A stretch of 9,893 nucleotides of DNA from JABWBR01 sp036741235 (GTDB taxonomy: Bacteria; Bacteroidota; Bacteroidia; Chitinophagales; Saprospiraceae): contig DAINSQ010000173.1 of assembly GCA_036741235.1 (NCBI GenBank), positions 1-9,893 on the forward strand. Reading direction: 5' to 3'. A program made the translations under genes and the position numbers. The notes under the pieces were generated by a model. The model had not been told where the DNA came from. It saw only the letters and a list, made by a program, of their open reading frames with translations, and did no database searches. Shown here one piece after another: positions 6,701 to 9,893 of this stretch (position 1 is the stretch's first letter; each line of letters starts with the position of its first letter).

Positions 6701-7608
6701 TACAGCGCTTCCACAAAGGCGCCTTTTACCTGGCCGAGCAATTGAAAATGGATATTCTACCCATTTACCTGCACGGCACAGGCCGTTTCCTGCGGCGCGA
6801 GCGGTTCTGGGGAGAAACCAACGACCTCACCGTGCGCATCGGCGAACGCATCCCCTACAACGACACCCGCTTCGGCGAAGATTATACCGCCCGCACCAAA
6901 AAAATCAACGCCTTTTACCGCGAACAATACGCCGCTTTTCAACACGACTGCAAAACGCCGTATTATTTCCGCCGCCAGTTAATCGAAAATTATATTTATA
7001 AAGGCCCCGTGCTGGAATGGTATACCCGCATTAAAACCCGTATGGAAGGCTATTATGATTTGTTTAATCAAATTATACCCCAACAGGCTCGCATTACGGA
7101 TATCGGCTGCGGTTACGGCTATATGGCCTATATGCTGTCGTTTTTATCCGATAAACGCATCATTACCGGCATTGACTACGACGAAGACAAAATAGCGGTG
7201 GCCAATAACTGTGCCGACAAAAACGAGCGGCTCCGGTTTGTCCAGGCCGATATCGCACATCACCCGCTCGAGGAAAGCGATGTTTTTGTGCTGGCCGATG
7301 TGTTGCACTATCTCCTGCCGGAAGAACAATGGGATTTGCTCAATCGATGCGAAAAACAACTGGCGCCCGGCGGTATGATTATCGTTCGCGACGGCGATAG
7401 CGACCTCAAGCGGCGCCACAAAGGCACCTGGCTGACAGAGTTTTTCTCTACCAATATCGGATTTAATAAAACCAGAAATCCGCTGCACTATATTTCCGGC
7501 GCCGAATTGGAAAAATGGGCTCGCGAAAAAGACTTTTCAGTGGAAAGAATTGACCAGACAAAACGAACGTCTAATGTTGTTTTTGTGCTGAGAAGCGGCG
7601 GTGGGTAG
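3742..7608 (+). CDS. Trifunctional fusion: MMPL/RND exporter + PlsC-type acyltransferase + SAM methyltransferase
   Basis: The 1288-residue protein has three modules. Residues 1 to about 820 are an MMPL/RND exporter: a helix at about 17-36, a large loop to about 270, a helix bundle to about 415, then the same plan repeated (helix about 445-463, loop, bundle about 668-815). Each bundle carries the family's Gly-x-x-x-Asp-Tyr (Asp341-Tyr342 and Asp735-Tyr736), expected for proton coupling. After a hydrophobic segment (about 837-862) comes a lysophospholipid acyltransferase domain with NHQSHID (His910, Asp915) and FPEGSR (976-981). Residues about 1080-1288 are a class I methyltransferase with DIGCGYG (1120-1126) and an acidic Asp1145 after the second strand. 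The likely job is to acylate, methylate and export a lipid-like product at the inner membrane. ATG 3742 is preferred over an in-frame GTG at 3673 because the longer form would translate through the terminator hairpin. From memory, databases already list Bacteroidota proteins with this domain order. Confidence 0.93.
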   Translation: MSELFIGIYEYFRSRKWLFGLLLAGLMGLAVWLGLRLKFEEDISKIMPLDPEVGEMNKLIENSEFSDRLVVLITYKDTTFRPEDPSALIAYCNTLVDTLEKTLDSTELRRITYQIDESRFQEAYDVLYDHLPLFLEEDDYRQIEQQIDPAQIEAQMQGAYHSLMTPGGSFFKKYILRDPLGFTRLGLDKLQSFQLDDNYTLFDGHIVTKDYRNLLLFITPAQSSKETLINKRMLRKLDALTAAVSEKHQQRIETIYFGAVAVAVDNATQIRRDVTGTISVAFLFLLLLIGYFFRRPMIFLYIILPLLYGAAVALAVLYLLKGEVSIISVGIGSMLLGITVDYSLHVFTHYRSSGNIRHMIRDLVLPLLLCSVTTAGAFLCLYIVRSEALHDLGLFAAMCVVGTAVFALVILPVVVSKSITETGARLQRKTFLDAIAVYPWERNRVLIADIIVATVYIIFQTGNVAFERDLNKVNYMSDKVTAAETRLNSITSATMRGIYLMTSGAGLDEALERNAVIAYVADSLKKEGLVKEYTSASRLLLTSAEQQVKIDRWNQFWTVERKSSLKSAVETAASEMGFREHAFDDFFRLLNKPFAPQAPGDSFAPLVDLFLSDYISDREGFVTMMTLLRLDQSAKQAVYAAFHDRPNVNILDKEYMVGKFVDILGLDFNKLVILSLVLVFLILHVGFGRLELALIAFSPLALSWYWTLGLMHVFSLKFNIINIIITTFVFGVGIDYSIFVMRGLLQDIKYGVKNTGSYKTSVFISALTTLVGIGVLIFAKHPALKSVAALSIIGVSSSLLLAFTIEPWLFRWLFFDKNGNRREYPRTLANTFKTLSVYLLLVFGAVIVTIVGLLLFPLFFLGRERRKYILHWVICQLSRFYIWFSFFPNKKIINEHGEDFSKPAIVISNHQSHIDTPIMFGLSPKLIILTKGWVYSFPLYYFVVRMADFFTVANGLDAILPQLKERVANGYHVAIFPEGSRSESEEVQRFHKGAFYLAEQLKMDILPIYLHGTGRFLRRERFWGETNDLTVRIGERIPYNDTRFGEDYTARTKKINAFYREQYAAFQHDCKTPYYFRRQLIENYIYKGPVLEWYTRIKTRMEGYYDLFNQIIPQQARITDIGCGYGYMAYMLSFLSDKRIITGIDYDEDKIAVANNCADKNERLRFVQADIAHHPLEESDVFVLADVLHYLLPEEQWDLLNRCEKQLAPGGMIIVRDGDSDLKRRHKGTWLTEFFSTNIGFNKTRNPLHYISGAELEKWAREKDFSVERIDQTKRTSNVVFVLRSGGG

Positions 7609-7624
7609 GTTTTGAGGGTTTATG

Positions 7625-7663
7625 ATAAACGAATAAACCTATAAACGAATAAACCCATAAACT
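7625..7663. repeat. 16-bp tandem repeat ATAAACGAATAAACC(T/C)
   Basis: Two copies (7625-7640 and 7641-7656) differ only in the last base, followed by a partial copy ATAAACT to 7663. The 15-mer ATAAACCTATAAACG at 7633-7647 is the exact reverse complement of 2856-2870, so this is the same repeat vocabulary in opposite orientation. It fills much of the 72-bp gap before the second oxidoreductase; no promoter or terminator is evident there. Confidence 0.8.
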
Positions 7664-7680
7664 AAAAACAAAAAACAGCG

Positions 7681-9195
7681 ATGACAAAATACGACATCGT
7701 CATCATTGGAAGCGGACTAGGAGGGATGGAATGCGCTTACATCCTGGCCAAGGAAGGATACAAGGTATGCTTGCTGGAAAAAAACCGGCAGCTGGGCGGC
7801 AACCTCCAGATTTTTGTGCGCGACAAAGTCATTTTTGATACCGGCGTTCATTACATCGGCGGGCTCGATGAAGGCCAAAACCTCCATCAGTTTTTTTCCT
7901 ATTTGGGGTTGATGGACGAGCTGAAGCTCAAACGCATGGATGAAAGCGGCTTCGACCGCGTAACCTTCGACGACGACCCCGTCGAGTACCCCCATGCCAT
8001 GGGATATGAGCGCTTCAGAGAATCGCTGACGGAGTTATTTCCCAAAGAAAAAGCGGGATTAAAAACGTATTGCGACAAACTCCAGGAAGTTTGCGACTGC
8101 TTTCCTATCTATCGCGTTAAAGATTTTCCTTTTGATGAAAATAATCTCAATTACCTCAACGCAGGCGCCAAGGCATTTATCGAATCGTGCGTGCAAGATC
8201 CCAAATTGCGAAATGTGCTGGCCGGCACCAACCCGCTTTACGCCGGCTATCCCGATCGCACACCGTTGTATGTTCACGCACTAGTTGTCAATACTTATAT
8301 CGAAAGCGCATGGAAATGCGTCGACGGCGGCGCTCAAATCGCCAAATTACTGGCCAAAGGTATCAAAGCGCACGGCGGAGAGATATACAATTACTGCGAA
8401 GTCAGCAAAATCGAAATGGGCAGCGAAGGCGCCACAGCAGTGCTAACTACCGACGGGCGCCGCTTTGAAGGCAAGCATTTTATATCCAATATCCACCCGG
8501 TAAATACCCTGGATATGATCGAGGAAGGACATATCCGCAAAGCCTATCGCCGACGCATTGCCGGGCTCGACAATTCCATCTCCGTTTTTACCGTGCATAT
8601 CGTATTCAAACCCGATACGTTTGAATACCTCAATCACAACTATTACCACTACAAAAATCCCGACGTATGGTCGTGTATTTACTATACGGAAGAAAGCTGG
8701 CCTGAAAATTACATCCTTTTTGTGCCCGCCAATTCGAAATCAGATAAATACGCCGACAGCATGAATGTGATGGCCTATATGCGCTTTGAAGAGGTAGAAC
8801 AGTGGTCGCATACATTGAATATTATTCCGCATAAAAAAAATATCCGCGGAGAGGATTACCAGGCTTTTAAACAGGCAAAAGCTGAAAAATTATTGGATGA
8901 ACTGGAGAAGAAATTCCCCGGTATCAGAAGCAAAATTCAGTCGTACCACGTATCTACCCCCCTTTCGTATCGCGACTACATCGGCACCTCCGACGGCTCG
9001 ATGTACGGCATCATCAAAGACTACAACAACCCCATGATGTCGCTGCTGTCACCCCGAACCCAAATACCCAATCTCTACCTCACTGGCCAGAATCTTAATA
9101 TGCACGGCATGCTGGGCGTGACGGTTGGGGCTATCATGACCTGCTCGCGTTTTTTGGGGTTAAAATATCTCATTGATCAGATCAGCAATCGTTAA
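7681..9195 (+). CDS. FAD-dependent oxidoreductase, phytoene desaturase / retinol saturase (CrtI/RetSat-like) family
   Basis: The 504-residue protein has an N-terminal Rossmann motif GSGLGG (10-15), Glu33 at the end of the second strand, and LGG (38-40). GVHYIGGLDEGQN follows, matching GVHYIGAMDIGQN in the oxidoreductase at 420-2105. The C-terminal FAD segment is PNLYLTGQNLNMHGMLG (from about residue 463). Length and motifs fit the CrtI/RetSat group, which acts on conjugated double bonds of isoprenoids or polyenes; the substrate is not deducible. The start ATG sits directly before the Rossmann strand; the leader is A-rich with no Shine-Dalgarno. It lies 72 bp behind the exporter-acyltransferase-methyltransferase gene, on the same strand and with no evident terminator between, so co-transcription and a shared pathway are likely. 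It lacks the long C-terminal tail of its paralogue. Confidence 0.92.
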   Translation: MTKYDIVIIGSGLGGMECAYILAKEGYKVCLLEKNRQLGGNLQIFVRDKVIFDTGVHYIGGLDEGQNLHQFFSYLGLMDELKLKRMDESGFDRVTFDDDPVEYPHAMGYERFRESLTELFPKEKAGLKTYCDKLQEVCDCFPIYRVKDFPFDENNLNYLNAGAKAFIESCVQDPKLRNVLAGTNPLYAGYPDRTPLYVHALVVNTYIESAWKCVDGGAQIAKLLAKGIKAHGGEIYNYCEVSKIEMGSEGATAVLTTDGRRFEGKHFISNIHPVNTLDMIEEGHIRKAYRRRIAGLDNSISVFTVHIVFKPDTFEYLNHNYYHYKNPDVWSCIYYTEESWPENYILFVPANSKSDKYADSMNVMAYMRFEEVEQWSHTLNIIPHKKNIRGEDYQAFKQAKAEKLLDELEKKFPGIRSKIQSYHVSTPLSYRDYIGTSDGSMYGIIKDYNNPMMSLLSPRTQIPNLYLTGQNLNMHGMLGVTVGAIMTCSRFLGLKYLIDQISNR

Positions 9196-9201
9196 AAAGC
9201 G

Positions 9202-9209
9202 TATCTTGG
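9202..9209 (+). promoter_or_regulatory. Possible -7 promoter element (TATCTTGG)
   Basis: TATCTTGG differs in one base from the Bacteroidota -7 consensus TAnnTTTG and lies 31 bases before the ATG at 9241. The nearest upstream TTG (9173-9175) is 26 bases away, longer than the usual spacing, so this is a weak call. If real, the beta-barrel gene could be transcribed independently of the oxidoreductase upstream. Confidence 0.3.
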
Positions 9210-9240
9210 CCCAATAAAAGACCATTAAATCCTAATTCCT

Positions 9241-9801
9241 ATGAAAAAGGTTTTGTTTTTTGCACTCACTATCGCCATGTGCTGTGGCTTGTCTCAAAAA
9301 ATTTCTGCACAGGATTACGCCTATGAAAAAGGCTCAAAGGTACTCAACCTGGGTATCGGGGTCGGCGGTTACTACGATTTCGGCTTTGGAGCGCCAGGCG
9401 TTAGCGCATCGTTTGAAGTAGGTATCTGGCCTACCGGCCAAATCAACGGTCGTACCTTCGGCGTCATCGGCCTGGGCGCATACAGCGGCTTCCGCATTGC
9501 CGTAGACGACAGGGCTTTCGCTGATGTCACCTACACTACTTTCGCTATCGCACCGCGCGCTACGTATCACTTTACAATTATTCCCGTTGATAAGCTCGAT
9601 GTGTATGCTGCTGTGCAGATCAATACGATTTTCGAGGGGATCAGCTACGAAGACGATCTTTTTGAATCCTCTAGCGATGTGCTGATCGATGCAGGCCTCG
9701 TTGCCGGCGTTCGCTATTATTTCTCCGATCGCTTCGGCGTTTTCGGCGAACTGGGCTATAATCTTAACTACGTTACCGGCGGTATTTCGCTGAGCTTCTG
9801 A
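9241..9801 (+). CDS. Predicted small outer-membrane beta-barrel protein (186 aa)
   Basis: No named family recognised. The signal peptide MKKVLFFALTIAMCCGLSQKISA is followed by Gln24, the Bacteroidota-type signal peptidase I site. Cys14 and Cys15 are inside the signal peptide but lack a good lipobox, so a lipoprotein is less likely. The mature part alternates Gly- and aromatic-rich strands (LNLGIGVGGYYDFGFG, FAIAPRATYHF, DAGLVAGVRYYF, GVFGELGYNLNYV) and ends in GGISLSF. A terminal Phe on an amphipathic last strand is the usual signal for the BAM outer-membrane insertion machinery. With about 163 mature residues it would suit an eight-stranded barrel (inference). It lies 45 bp after the oxidoreductase and may belong to the same transcript or have its own promoter. 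A role in moving the exported product across the outer membrane is only a guess. Confidence 0.85.
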   Translation: MKKVLFFALTIAMCCGLSQKISAQDYAYEKGSKVLNLGIGVGGYYDFGFGAPGVSASFEVGIWPTGQINGRTFGVIGLGAYSGFRIAVDDRAFADVTYTTFAIAPRATYHFTIIPVDKLDVYAAVQINTIFEGISYEDDLFESSSDVLIDAGLVAGVRYYFSDRFGVFGELGYNLNYVTGGISLSF

Positions 9802-9893
9802 TTATGAGGGGTTATGAGGGGTTATGAAGGGTTATGAGGGGTTATGAGGGGGTATGAGGGGTTATGAGGGGTTATGAGGGGTTATGAAAGGTT
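9802..9893. repeat. 10-bp tandem repeat TTATGAGGGG, nine units, cut by the window end
   Basis: Nine 10-bp units run from 9802 to 9891, plus TT. Six are exact; the third is TTATGAAGGG, the sixth starts with G, and the ninth is TTATGAAAGG. The array begins on the base after the stop codon of the beta-barrel gene. Runs of three to five G recur about every 10 bases on the coding strand, fitting the G3+N1-7 pattern for a G-quadruplex. The array continues outside the window, so its length is unknown. Confidence 0.95.

Noticed and set aside
3742..7608. Assigning the locus to flexirubin or aryl-polyene biosynthesis by name.
   Set aside because: The shared enzyme types are suggestive, but no ketosynthase, acyl carrier protein, dehydratase, aromatase or DarA/DarB gene is present in the window.

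Overview
The window reads as a Bacteroidota chromosome segment, plausibly Saprospiria- or Chitinophagia-like. The genes have no Shine-Dalgarno sequences and AT-rich leaders. All three predicted secreted proteins have a signal peptide that would be cleaved just before Gln, as in the Bacteroidota 'Q-rule'. Several proteins are of Bacteroidota type. I cannot name a genus from the sequence.

Layout, left to right. (1) Positions 1-435 are a perfect 76-bp tandem repeat that runs into the 3' end of the first gene. (2) A minus-strand FAD oxidoreductase of the phytoene desaturase / retinol saturase (CrtI/RetSat) superfamily occupies 420-2105. (3) After a divergent intergenic region come two small secreted proteins of unknown function (2220-2828 and 3004-3627). 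They look like diverged copies of one another and are separated by short tandem repeats. (4) A strong terminator-like hairpin (3688-3719) sits 22 bases before the ATG of a 1288-residue fusion protein (3742-7608): an MMPL/RND exporter, a PlsC-type lysophospholipid acyltransferase and a class I SAM methyltransferase. (5) A second CrtI/RetSat-like oxidoreductase follows (7681-9195), paralogous to the first. (6) A small predicted outer-membrane beta-barrel (9241-9801) follows, and a 10-bp tandem repeat runs to the end of the window.

How the genes may work together (inference): two FAD-dependent polyene/isoprenoid-type oxidoreductases beside an exporter-acyltransferase-methyltransferase fusion suggest making, modifying and exporting a lipid-like or polyene product. 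Similar enzyme sets occur in flexirubin/dialkylresorcinol and aryl-polyene loci. No ketosynthase, acyl carrier protein, aromatase or other chain-building enzyme is visible here, so the product cannot be named. The plus-strand genes from 3742 to 9801 are closely spaced and could form one transcript.

The other striking trait is the intergenic DNA. Four of the six intergenic or flanking stretches carry a low-complexity tandem array (units of 76, 8, 7, 16 and 10 bp). Several share the word TTTATAGG or its complement, and two contain regularly spaced G-runs. No tRNA, rRNA, CRISPR array, insertion sequence or phage gene was seen.
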